A stretch of 32,908 nt of DNA from Planctomycetota bacterium. GTDB lineage: Bacteria > Planctomycetota > UBA1135 > GCA-002748355. Location: assembly GCA_020426005.1 (NCBI GenBank), contig JAGQQW010000001.1, forward strand, positions 1 through 32,908, read 5' to 3'. Below the pieces are notes generated by a model. It did not search any database. It saw nothing but the letters and a program-made list of their open reading frames with translations, and was not told the DNA's origin. Positions 25,135-32,908 of this stretch are shown piece by piece. The position numbers were made by a program, and so were the translations under genes. The first letter of the stretch is position 1, and each line of letters starts with the position of its first letter.

Positions 25135-27786
25135 TCAGCCTCCGATACGCCCCACTCCGCCGTTCGACAACGTGAGACCGAGCGCATTGGCGGAAGGATC
25201 GAGAACCATGTACTGGTTGTAGAACTTGGCCCCGAGCAGCCCCCCGAAGTTGGGCACGGAAATCATCACGCTCCCTACCCCGCCCGCATCGGTCACGACC
25301 GCACCGAGGATCGCGTCGATGTTCGCGTAGAGGGAACAGCCCGGAGCGATTGCCCCGAGCGATAGGTCGTATTGGCTCGTACCAACCCACAGAATGGCGA
25401 GAGCGAATTCGGGCGCATCCCAAAGGACCACGTCGAAGCCCGTGCCGATTTCGGGAACGCCTGAGTTCGTGAGGATGACATCCGCACCACGAACACGCGG
25501 CGTCATCAACTGCGTGATGAGAACGCTGTTCGGTTTTTCGGAACCTGACGTTGCGTTGGCTTTGTAGCCGATCACCATCGCACCGTCCAAATCCCGGTGG
25601 TAGACCGCGTCGAACTTAGTCCAGTTATCGGGGTACGGCACTCCCGCTGTCGCTTCCCACAGTAGATTTCCCTGGGCCCGCCGATAGACGAACGGCGCGG
25701 AGAAGGGGACCTCGAGGGTCCAGACCTTGGGATCGGTTTGCGCAGCGAAGCCCGGCACATCGAGCTTGCCAGAGAAGACCTTCGTCGGTGTTCCGGACCA
25801 GTTGGTGTCGAAGAATTGTGAGATTGCGGCAGCGGGCTTCGATGTGTAGCCAATTCGAAGTTCGAGGTCTCGCGTGCACTTGATCTGCGGATATTTGGGT
25901 GCGACACGAAATCTGAATCCGTCGATCCGCATGCCGTCGACGATGTCGCCGGAGCCGTGCGACTGCATGAATCGAGAATCGTAGATATTGCCGAACGGTA
26001 TCGATTCGGTTTCGTTTCCGTATGCGGAGTCGTAGCCTCCCGGCGGCAGAACAGGGAGTCCGACTCTCGTGCTGAAACCGGACCCCTTGCAGCCGGAGCC
26101 GAAGGTGTCGTATTCCCCGGGACTCTTTGACGTGTCGAGCCACGTCGCCCAGCCAAACGCCTGCGCCGTGCTCCCGATGACGCTGCCATTCAGTTGGACG
26201 TGAATCGTCAACGTTTCCGTCGCCTCCGGGACATATCGAAGGAACTCCTCGGTGTTGAACGATGTCTTCGAACTCGCGAGCACGGTCGAGCCTCGGCGGA
26301 GTTCGAGATCGAGATTGGACCAGGTCTTCCCGGATGAGGAGAGATCGAGCCGATGCCATGCGATTCCGATCTGGATCGTCTTGGTCACGACCACAGCGAT
26401 CGGCATGCTCCAGGTCGTCGTCGTTACATCGAGCGTCTCGCGGCCGTGCATACCGGGATTCATCGCGACGTCGTAGGCGCGATCGATACGCAGGTAGCCC
26501 GCACCAGTACCGGTCGAGTTGAGGCCGCCTCCCGAACCCGGATTCTTGTCGGTCGAAGCGAGCAAGATCGCGCGCGTCTCGTCCGACTTGAGGGCCGTGT
26601 TGGCACCGCGAATCAGCGTGGCACCACCACAGACCATGGGCGATGCTATCGACGTACCGCTCCCAGCGTAAAGGTGCGATTCGTAGTCACGCAGTGCTGC
26701 CAAGACGGTCACCCCATTGGCGCACAGATTGGGGAAGAGCCGCCCTCCTTGCACGCCGCGACTGCTGAAGTCCGCGAGGACGTGCGTGTTGGCCTCGACC
26801 GCCCCCACCGAGACTCCATTGATATTGGGCAAGCCGTTTGCGACGTTCGAGCCATAATTGCTCGCAGCAGTCGCGTTGAGCAGATCGGCGTTGAGCGCGG
26901 CACTGTCCTGTGCAAGCGCAGCGATACCGACGGCGTCCTCGTCTCCATCGTAGCTGACGTTCGTCGTCACGATGCGAAACTCGGCAGCATCGGCAGCCGC
27001 GTGCTGATAGCCGCTCACGACATTCGCGATGCACGAGTCGCCAGTGGTCGTGTCCGCGATCGCGTAGCCGACGATCGAGGCGCCGCACGCGTGTCCGTAA
27101 TCGGCGCTATACGATCTCCATCCGGCAGCAATGCTCGCGACGGCCGTGCCGTGGCCGTTCACATCGTCGGCTGGCATCTTGCCAATCTGCATGTTCTTGA
27201 CGAGGCGAGTTCGTGAGGATGAACCGTCGCGGGAGTAGATGATATGCGGCACCTTGGTACCGTTCATGTCGGAGTCTTGCCCGGTGTCGATGAGCGCACA
27301 CGCAACCCCGACTCCAGTCACACCCTTCAATCGAAGGGAATCGCTGTTGTGGTTGTTCGCATCGGTGGCCTTCAAGAGCTGCGGCGAGATCAGCAGGTTG
27401 GGTTCGAGTCTCGCGACATTCGGCATCTTGCGGATGGCATCGAGATGCTGCGAGTCGATCTCGATGCAGCATCCATTGACGAGCCACCACTGATGCGTGA
27501 CGCGGCCGCCGAGGTCGCTGATGCTGTCGCAAAAACTCTTTTGGTGGGCCAGCATCCTGGTCTCGAGGTCCGCGACAATCGTCGAGATTCTATCGGGCCT
27601 CCGCTCGCCGTACATTTCCGCACGGAACGCCGCGAGGTCGAACGGACGAGCCTGGAAGTGAACGATCCAACTCTCGAGAACTCGCGGCGAGCCGGTGGAT
27701 CCATTCGGATCTCCATTCGCGGCATGGGCGGAAACCGCGCTCATGGCGAGTACGGCTGCGAGGGCGAAGGGCTGAACGTGACGCAT
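25135..27786 (-). CDS. Secreted subtilisin-like (S8) serine protease with C-terminal add-on domain
   Basis: 883 residues from ATG 27786 (GGGAG seven bases upstream; GTG 27801 rejected). A signal peptide ends near SAHA (22). An I9-like propeptide (~38-130) with ESWIVHFQ and MPNVARLEPN precedes the catalytic domain. The triad is D167 (ALIDTG), H212 (NGHGTAVAS) and S379 (GTSIASP), with N310 as probable oxyanion residue. Residues ~430-560 look like a beta-sandwich P/proprotein-type domain. After a long beta-rich middle, the last ~95 residues form a domain with LLGAKFYNQ, LDPSANALG and SNGGVG, similar in spacing to the C-terminus of the beta-helix protein at 9087-10259. It is probably an extracellular protease retained or sorted by that domain. 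Confidence 0.93.
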   Translation of the reverse strand: MRHVQPFALAAVLAMSAVSAHAANGDPNGSTGSPRVLESWIVHFQARPFDLAAFRAEMYGERRPDRISTIVADLETRMLAHQKSFCDSISDLGGRVTHQWWLVNGCCIEIDSQHLDAIRKMPNVARLEPNLLISPQLLKATDANNHNSDSLRLKGVTGVGVACALIDTGQDSDMNGTKVPHIIYSRDGSSSRTRLVKNMQIGKMPADDVNGHGTAVASIAAGWRSYSADYGHACGASIVGYAIADTTTGDSCIANVVSGYQHAAADAAEFRIVTTNVSYDGDEDAVGIAALAQDSAALNADLLNATAASNYGSNVANGLPNINGVSVGAVEANTHVLADFSSRGVQGGRLFPNLCANGVTVLAALRDYESHLYAGSGTSIASPMVCGGATLIRGANTALKSDETRAILLASTDKNPGSGGGLNSTGTGAGYLRIDRAYDVAMNPGMHGRETLDVTTTTWSMPIAVVVTKTIQIGIAWHRLDLSSSGKTWSNLDLELRRGSTVLASSKTSFNTEEFLRYVPEATETLTIHVQLNGSVIGSTAQAFGWATWLDTSKSPGEYDTFGSGCKGSGFSTRVGLPVLPPGGYDSAYGNETESIPFGNIYDSRFMQSHGSGDIVDGMRIDGFRFRVAPKYPQIKCTRDLELRIGYTSKPAAAISQFFDTNWSGTPTKVFSGKLDVPGFAAQTDPKVWTLEVPFSAPFVYRRAQGNLLWEATAGVPYPDNWTKFDAVYHRDLDGAMVIGYKANATSGSEKPNSVLITQLMTPRVRGADVILTNSGVPEIGTGFDVVLWDAPEFALAILWVGTSQYDLSLGAIAPGCSLYANIDAILGAVVTDAGGVGSVMISVPNFGGLLGAKFYNQYMVLDPSANALGLTLSNGGVGRIGG

Positions 27787-27872
27787 GAGGTGCTCCCGCA
27801 CGAGTGAACGGCTGCACCGGCAAGAACTCGGGTGGCGGTTGGGCGCAGCTCGGAGATCGAGGATCAGGCTTG

Positions 27873-27900
27873 ATTACACGCGAATCTGCCGAACCTGCAA
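27873..27900 (-). promoter_or_regulatory. Possible promoter of the protease gene
   Basis: On the minus strand TTGCAG (27900-27895) and TGTAAT (27878-27873) are separated by 16 bases, about 87 bases upstream of ATG 27786. The -10 matches five of six consensus bases, the -35 only three. Confidence 0.25.
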
Positions 27901-27929
27901 CCCGATCATGCTCCAGTACTGGGCTGCCG

Positions 27930-29237
27930 TCACTGCAGGGGCGGTACCGCGCACTCGAACTGGAGATTCGCATCGGGGTGGAGCGATGTCCGTACGATCG
28001 TCGTCAATCGCCGCTCCGGCACACCGCGCCATGCTTCTTCGCCGTTGATCGTGACGACGCATTCCTTCGAGAGATCGAGGACGCGATCGTCGAGAAGGAC
28101 CTGGAGGCCTGCAGGATCCTTGTCGCAGCGGATGTGGATCTGGTTCGCCTTGCGATCGAGGTCGGCAACGACGATCGACTCGAGCACCGGCTTCTCCCAT
28201 CGCAACCAGTAGAACTGGCGCTTCCACGAGAGCTTCGGCTGCCACGTGATGCGTTCGGGAACCGCATTGCGCGACGACTTCGCGACTTTCTCGAGCAACC
28301 AGTCGATGCCCTCTTTCGGGAACCCATGGCCGCGATCCGTCACCTCGATGTACTCGAAGTCGTAGCCACCCCACTTCTCCTGCGCCCGTTTCAAGAGTTC
28401 GACGGCGAACTGATTGGGGGCAGGCGGGACGCGCGGGTCGTCCGTGCTCTGGAAGATGACCGCACGCACGTTGCGTAGACTCGGAATGACACCCGCTTCG
28501 ATGTCGATGAGCTTGGTCTTGTCACGAATGTCGAAGATCGGCGTCGGCGCGCCGGCCGATGGCACGATCGCCGCGATGCGATCCGCATGATGCGCACCGA
28601 CCGTCCAGCTCCCGTAGCCACCCATCGAATGCCCGGCGAAGAAGACATGGTCCGGATCCACCTTGAACGTGCGCAGAGAGCAATCGATGAGCTCGAGCAC
28701 CCACTCTTCGGTTCCGTCGGTCGTCCATCCGTGCTCGGACTTGACCAGCACTTCGGGGCAGACCAGAGCCCAATCGAGCTTGTTGGCGGCACTCTGATAC
28801 GCACCGAACGCGGAGCTCGCGTCTCCCGAACCCGCACCTCCGCCGTGCAGTCCGAAGACGAGGCCTTTCGGTCGCTTCGTTTCGCCGCCGACGAAGTAGA
28901 GGCCGCGCTTCTCCTTCTCGTCGAACCAGTTTCGTCCACTGCGCTCGAGACGTCGCCCCTTCTTGTGGTAGTCGAGGATCTTCTTGCGCCACGCGGCGGC
29001 TTCCTTCTTCGACAGCGGCGCGACACGTGAGAGAGTTTCGAAGAGCTTCGCCTCGAGGGCATCCCGCTCACCGGGTTCGGCGACGAGGAAGGATCGAATG
29101 GCTTTCTCACACTCGGAACGCGTCGGCGCCTTCTGCTGTGCACCGAGCGGAAGCTGCAGCTGAGCCGCCACCAGTACGGCGAACGATGACGCGAGCAAGG
29201 AACGGCGCGACGTCTTGGATCCCATCGAGAACAGCAT
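27930..29237 (-). CDS. Exported alpha/beta hydrolase (esterase/prolyl-oligopeptidase-like)
   Basis: 435 residues from ATG 29237, two bases after the murB stop with GGGGGT upstream; ATG 29225 is the alternative. The leader has twin arginines (TSRRSLLASS) and a hydrophobic core ending near LGAQ, so Tat or Sec export. The catalytic domain (~120-320) shows the oxyanion GLHGGG, nucleophile S204 in GHSMGGYG, acid D267 in QSTDDPRV and H304 in DRGHGFP, the order of PHB-depolymerase-like esterases. The N-terminal ~80 residues are charged helices; the last ~115 residues are beta-rich and may be an accessory domain. Substrate unknown. Its place at the end of the mur operon suggests, without proving, a cell-envelope substrate. 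Confidence 0.87.
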   Translation of the reverse strand: MLFSMGSKTSRRSLLASSFAVLVAAQLQLPLGAQQKAPTRSECEKAIRSFLVAEPGERDALEAKLFETLSRVAPLSKKEAAAWRKKILDYHKKGRRLERSGRNWFDEKEKRGLYFVGGETKRPKGLVFGLHGGGAGSGDASSAFGAYQSAANKLDWALVCPEVLVKSEHGWTTDGTEEWVLELIDCSLRTFKVDPDHVFFAGHSMGGYGSWTVGAHHADRIAAIVPSAGAPTPIFDIRDKTKLIDIEAGVIPSLRNVRAVIFQSTDDPRVPPAPNQFAVELLKRAQEKWGGYDFEYIEVTDRGHGFPKEGIDWLLEKVAKSSRNAVPERITWQPKLSWKRQFYWLRWEKPVLESIVVADLDRKANQIHIRCDKDPAGLQVLLDDRVLDLSKECVVTINGEEAWRGVPERRLTTIVRTSLHPDANLQFECAVPPLQ

Positions 29238-29239
29238 GC

Positions 29240-30130
29240 TCAGTACCCCCACAGCTTGACTTCGAGTTCGAGCTCGACTCCGAACTCCTCGCGGACCCGA
29301 TTGCGGACACGGTCGACGAGTTCGAGAACCTGTGCCGCCGTTCCGCCGCCCTTGTTGACGAAGTAGTTGGCGTGCTTCGTCGAGACCTCGATCGGGCCTA
29401 CCGCTTCCCCCTTGAGCCCGGCAGCCTGGATCAAACGTCCCGCGGCATCGCCCTCCGGATTCTTGAAGATGCAACCGACGCTCTTCTCCGTGACGGGCTG
29501 CGTGGCATTCCGCTTCTGCAAGTGGTCCTTCATGGCCTGCTGAATCGCGGTTGGGCTGCCTGTCGACAACTCGAACGTCGCTGTCGTCACGAGGACGTCG
29601 CCGAGATTGCCGTTGCGGTACGACGGTGAGAGCTCGTCACGCTCGAGCGTGCGAATCTCCCCCGTCTCGTCCACGATGCGCAGTGAGACGATGCTGTCGA
29701 AGGTCTCGCTCGTCGCAGTTCCCGCGTTCATCGCAACCGCACCGCCGACTTGTGCGGGGATCCCGATCAGCCCTTCGAGTCCGGACAGCGACGCATCCTT
29801 GGCCTGCCGCAGAAGTGCAGGCAAGCTCGCCCCGGCGGACGCGACGAGTCGGTTCCCATCCTTCACGACGCGTTGCCAGGCATCGATCGCGATCACGATC
29901 GCGTCGATCCCGGAGTCTGCGATCAAGAGATTGCTTCCGCCACCGAGCACGACCCACGGTAGATCGTGTTCGCGACAGACGCGGAGGATGAGCGCGGCAT
30001 CTTCTTCGGCCCACGGCTCGGCGTACACACGTGCCGGACCACCGATGCGGATGTGCGACCTCGGCGCGAGATCCACACCTTCGCGAAGGACGCCTTTAAA
30101 GCCCTCGAACCACCTCTTGGACCACTCCAT
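29240..30130 (-). CDS. murB: UDP-N-acetylenolpyruvoylglucosamine reductase
   Basis: 296 residues. MurB reduces UDP-GlcNAc-enolpyruvate to UDP-MurNAc with NADPH and FAD. The start at ATG 30130 has AGGAG seven bases upstream and lies 35 bases inside murC; longer readings are murC in another frame. FAD-binding motifs: HIRIGGPA, LGGGSNLLIAD and GIPAQVGGAVAMNAG; SYRNGNLGD contains the conserved Tyr-Arg. The proton-donor position is SVGCIFKNP, Cys220 in place of the serine of E. coli MurB. The C-terminal glutamate region (GVELELEVKLWG) is normal. Confidence 0.96.
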   Translation of the reverse strand: MEWSKRWFEGFKGVLREGVDLAPRSHIRIGGPARVYAEPWAEEDAALILRVCREHDLPWVVLGGGSNLLIADSGIDAIVIAIDAWQRVVKDGNRLVASAGASLPALLRQAKDASLSGLEGLIGIPAQVGGAVAMNAGTATSETFDSIVSLRIVDETGEIRTLERDELSPSYRNGNLGDVLVTTATFELSTGSPTAIQQAMKDHLQKRNATQPVTEKSVGCIFKNPEGDAAGRLIQAAGLKGEAVGPIEVSTKHANYFVNKGGGTAAQVLELVDRVRNRVREEFGVELELEVKLWGY

Positions 30131-31487
30131 CGAGCTCTCCTGCCCCGAGCACGACGGGAATCGTCGCGTCCTCGAGTTCCCGCAGGATACTGCTTCCGAG
30201 CGTGGAAACAGGCCCCGCGACACTCGCTCTGCCTCCCGCGCTCCGAACGGCATCGACGACATCGCTCGCCGCGACACCGTGGTCGGCGAGCGGATCCTCG
30301 CGAGCGGCGTAGATATCGGCGACGAGGCAATGATCCGCGAGCGCGAGCGATGCACCGAAATCCTCGAGGAGGTGCTTCGTGCGGGAATGCTGGTGCGGTT
30401 GGAACGCGACCAGAATGGGCCGTCCGGGATACACACGACGCACCGTCGACAGAACGGCTTCGATCTCGCGAGGGTGATGCGCGTAGTCATCGACGAGGTG
30501 GCGCCCGGACACGCCATGCCAGATCTGGAAGCGCCTCGCTACGCCGCGATAGTCGCTCAATCCGCGACATGCGAACTCCGGATCCGCACCGGCATCCACC
30601 GCCATCGCGAGCGCGAACATCGCGTTGAAGACCTGGAACTTCCCGGGCACTTGTAAAGCGACTCGCGGCAGCCGTTGTTTGCGGTAGCTCGGCGTGAACG
30701 AGAAGCGGCCGAGGTCGTCGACGACGTCGATCGCACGCACGTCGGCGAACAGTTGCGCGCCGATTCTCGTCAAGGTGACGTCCTTGGGAAGACTACGGAA
30801 CACGGTGTCCGGAACGTTCTCGTGCACGTAGAGCTTGCCGCCGTGCCGCAAGTTGCCCGCGTACGCCGCGAACGACTCTTCGAGCGCTTCGAGATTGGGA
30901 TAGCAGTCGAAGTGATCCGAATCGAGATTCAGGATCGCTCCGAACGTCGGCCGCAGCTGGTGGAAGCTCCGATTGAACTCACAGGCTTCGACGACGAACA
31001 GATCGGACTGCCCGCCGTGCCCGTTGCCGATGTCGTCGCCGATCAGCTCTCCGCCGACGAGATAACTGCAGTCGATCCGAGATGCATGGAGCGCAGCGAC
31101 GCACATCGCCGTCGTCGACGTCTTGCCGTGCGTTCCCGCAACCGCGATCGTGCGACGACCGGTCGACAGCGTGCCGATCGCCTCGGCGTAGAAGAGACAC
31201 GGAATCCGGCGACTCCGCGCTTCGAGGAGCTCGGGGTTGTCGTCGGGAATTGCCGCGGATCGAACGAGCCAACCATCCTCGAGATTCGGGAGATCCTGCG
31301 CGCCGTGCCCGACATCGATGCGCAACCCGAGGGCACGCAGCGCCCTCACGTTGGGCGAATCGAACGCATCGGACCCCGTCACGGCAACACCGAGGCCGGT
31401 CAGCATGCGCGCGAGACCCGACATTCCACTTCCACCGATGCCGACGAGGTGCGCGCGTCGGATCGGGATCGTCGTTCGACGATTCAT
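30096..31487 (-). CDS. murC: UDP-N-acetylmuramate--L-alanine ligase
   Basis: 463 residues, normal length. MurC joins L-alanine to UDP-MurNAc using ATP in the cytoplasm. Motifs in order: N-terminal nucleotide fold GIGGSGMSGLA, Mur-ligase P-loop GTHGKTST, EACEFNRSF, NLDSDHFDCY, and DDYAHHPREI with FQPHQHSRT in the C-terminal domain. ATG 31487 overlaps the murG stop as ATGA, and AGGAG lies eight bases upstream. Confidence 0.97.
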   Translation of the reverse strand: MNRRTTIPIRRAHLVGIGGSGMSGLARMLTGLGVAVTGSDAFDSPNVRALRALGLRIDVGHGAQDLPNLEDGWLVRSAAIPDDNPELLEARSRRIPCLFYAEAIGTLSTGRRTIAVAGTHGKTSTTAMCVAALHASRIDCSYLVGGELIGDDIGNGHGGQSDLFVVEACEFNRSFHQLRPTFGAILNLDSDHFDCYPNLEALEESFAAYAGNLRHGGKLYVHENVPDTVFRSLPKDVTLTRIGAQLFADVRAIDVVDDLGRFSFTPSYRKQRLPRVALQVPGKFQVFNAMFALAMAVDAGADPEFACRGLSDYRGVARRFQIWHGVSGRHLVDDYAHHPREIEAVLSTVRRVYPGRPILVAFQPHQHSRTKHLLEDFGASLALADHCLVADIYAAREDPLADHGVAASDVVDAVRSAGGRASVAGPVSTLGSSILRELEDATIPVVLGAGELDGVVQEVVRGL

Positions 31488-32617
31488 GAATCCATCTCCT
31501 GTGTTCCCGCCGGGGGAACGGTCGACTCGAGCACGACCGAGACCGACGACTCGCTCGCGATCGTCCGCAGGTCGCGTGCGATTCGAGGCCCGGCATCGAT
31601 GGGTACCGCGAGGCGACCTCGTTCGCCCATCGCGACGCGCTCATCGCGATCACGCACGAGTCGCGCGAGCACATCGACGCCTTCGCCCGACTCGAGACGC
31701 TTCTGGTCGAGCACGTGCATCGCGCCGCGACGCTCGAACCACTCGGCGTTGTGGAACTGCTGCCGATCTCGATGCCACGGATAGGGCACGACGACGGCCG
31801 GACGACTCGCAGCAGCGACTTCGACGAGCGTCGTGCCACCACCACGACACACGATGAAATCCGCTGCCGCGTAGAGGCGCGGCATGTCCTCGACGAAGGT
31901 CTGCACACTCGCCCGAAGCCCGTGCTCGGCGTACGCTCGTGCGGCGACCGCTTCTTTGCCCTGGCCGGCGATGTGCACGATCGCGACGCGTCCGTCCTTC
32001 GCCTCCGGGAGTTTCGCGAAGAGCCGAGGCAATGCACGATTGAGCGCCTCGGCGCCTTGGCTCCCACCGACAACGACTACGAGACACTCCGCATCGCCGG
32101 CGAAGCGTTGGCGCACCGCCGGATCAGCGCGATGGCCGAGGCCGCGCACGAGCGGCATGCCGGTCGCGACGGCAGGTACCCGACCGAGGTGGCGTACCGT
32201 TTCCGGGAAGCTCGTGAATACGCGCCGCGCCAACCGCGCGAGCCATTTGACTGCGCGCCCGGGAACGACGTTCTGCTCGAGCAACACGAACGGGATGCGC
32301 TGCGTGTACGCGGCGAGCGCACTCGGAACCGATCCACGACCGCCGAGACCGACGACGATGTCGATGCGTGCCTCCTGCAAGAGTCGCCGTGCAGGGACGA
32401 GGCTCTTCGTGAGTGCGAAGGGTAACGCGAGGCCAGAATCGGGCAGTCGCGCTTCGTGGACATGAACGTCTTCCAGACCACGCAGGAAGCGCTCTTCGAC
32501 CGTTCGGCCCGGGCGGACGAGATGGAGTTCGTTACCCGGAGCACGGAGCTCGCGAAGGAGATTCAACCCGGGAACGAGATGTCCACCCGTCCCGCCACCG
32601 CTGACGAGGACGCGCAC
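31484..32617 (-). CDS. murG: Lipid II synthase MurG (GlcNAc transferase)
   Basis: 377 residues from GTG 32617. MurG transfers GlcNAc to lipid I at the cytoplasmic face of the membrane. Motifs: GGGTGGHLVPG, GLGGRGSVP, LLEQNVVPG, GGSQGAEALN and CRGGGTTLVE with PYPWHRDRQQFHNAE in the sugar-nucleotide domain. The ribosome site is weak, and the gene follows the LysM gene by 9 bases, so coupled translation is likely. The C-terminus extends about 15 residues with a Ser/Val-rich tail. Confidence 0.96.
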   Translation of the reverse strand: MRVLVSGGGTGGHLVPGLNLLRELRAPGNELHLVRPGRTVEERFLRGLEDVHVHEARLPDSGLALPFALTKSLVPARRLLQEARIDIVVGLGGRGSVPSALAAYTQRIPFVLLEQNVVPGRAVKWLARLARRVFTSFPETVRHLGRVPAVATGMPLVRGLGHRADPAVRQRFAGDAECLVVVVGGSQGAEALNRALPRLFAKLPEAKDGRVAIVHIAGQGKEAVAARAYAEHGLRASVQTFVEDMPRLYAAADFIVCRGGGTTLVEVAAASRPAVVVPYPWHRDRQQFHNAEWFERRGAMHVLDQKRLESGEGVDVLARLVRDRDERVAMGERGRLAVPIDAGPRIARDLRTIASESSVSVVLESTVPPAGTQEMDS

Positions 32618-32626
32618 GGCGACGAC

Positions 32627-32908
32627 TCAGCGCGCAGCGATCGCGGGAATGCGGAGTGTGCGACCGGCGACGACCCGGTCCCCCTTGATCGAAGGATTCG
32701 CGCGACGCAAACGATCGATGTTCTCGTTCGACGACGAACCGAAGTATCGCTGGGAGATCGTCCACAGACTCTCGCCCTTCTTGACGAGATGATCGGTTGC
32801 GGATGCGGTCGCGTTGGTCGGCTTGACGGTCTCTTTGGGTGGCGCTTGCGTCCGAGACGCTACGGGCGCTCCCGCGGCCGGCAGCACGATCTTGTCGCCG
32901 CCGTGCAG
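32627..32908 (-). CDS. LysM-domain protein, 5' end beyond the window
   Basis: The last 93 codons and stop are visible; the frame is open through the right edge. An apparent internal ATG at 32887 is not the start, because upstream residues LHGGDKIVLPAAG look like the end of another LysM domain. A Pro/Thr/Ala linker then leads to a complete LysM module (HLVKKGESLWTISQRYFG... ANPSIKGDRVVAGRTLRIP), which binds peptidoglycan GlcNAc. At least two LysM modules are therefore likely. It is first of the visible mur operon, in a place often held by ftsW; whether ftsW lies further upstream cannot be seen. Confidence 0.85.
   Translation of the reverse strand: MHGGDKIVLPAAGAPVASRTQAPPKETVKPTNATASATDHLVKKGESLWTISQRYFGSSSNENIDRLRRANPSIKGDRVVAGRTLRIPAIAAR

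Overview
This GC-rich window looks like chromosomal DNA of a planctomycete-like bacterium with a Gram-negative-type envelope. The evidence is a set of large secreted proteins with 'AQ'-type signal-peptide ends (beta-helix, FG-GAP propeller, glycine-rich lipoprotein, subtilisin with a C-terminal add-on domain), a LAB_N lipid-A-type membrane protein, and a mur cluster that stops after murB without ddl/ftsQ/ftsA/ftsZ. The taxonomy is an inference from these traits; there is no rRNA or tRNA gene in the window.

Layout. (1) 1-406, minus: 5' end of a secreted protein made of strict seven-residue Cys-Pro repeats, cut by the window edge. (2) 407-1102: no convincing gene, one 14-bp palindrome. (3) 1103-6360, plus: two translationally coupled genes for large membrane proteins with the same plan, a multi-span N-terminus and two glutamine-amidotransferase-like domains each. 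(4) 6394-10259, minus: a glycine-rich lipoprotein and a secreted beta-helix protein. (5) 10368-13100, plus: DNA polymerase I with a ruined proofreading domain. (6) 13105-23205, minus: a ten-gene [NiFe]-hydrogenase operon, in transcription order hypA, an Mrp/MinD-type HypB, small subunit, large subunit, cytochrome b, maturation protease, hypF, hypC, hypD, hypE. (7) 23283-25123, plus: LAB_N protein and FG-GAP protein. (8) 25135-27786, minus: subtilisin-like protease. (9) 27930-32908, minus: LysM protein (cut), murG, murC, murB and an alpha/beta hydrolase.

The hydrogenase operon is nearly self-sufficient. HypF, HypE, HypC and HypD make and load the Fe(CN)2CO group; HypA and the Mrp-type ATPase would deliver nickel; the HyaD-type protease trims the large-subunit tail; the Tat-exported small subunit carries the heterodimer across the membrane; and the cytochrome b passes electrons to quinone. 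The small subunit has all six cysteines of the 4Fe-3S proximal cluster known from oxygen-tolerant group 1d enzymes, so aerobic H2 oxidation is likely. HypA and its ATPase resemble the Thermococcus HypA/mmHypB pair rather than the usual bacterial HypA/HypB.

Least explained parts: the Cys-Pro heptad protein, the paired membrane/GATase-like proteins and the archaeal-type nickel-insertion pair. Convergent genes are packed very tightly (gaps of 4, 11 and 33 bp), and many genes in the hydrogenase and mur clusters overlap by ATGA.
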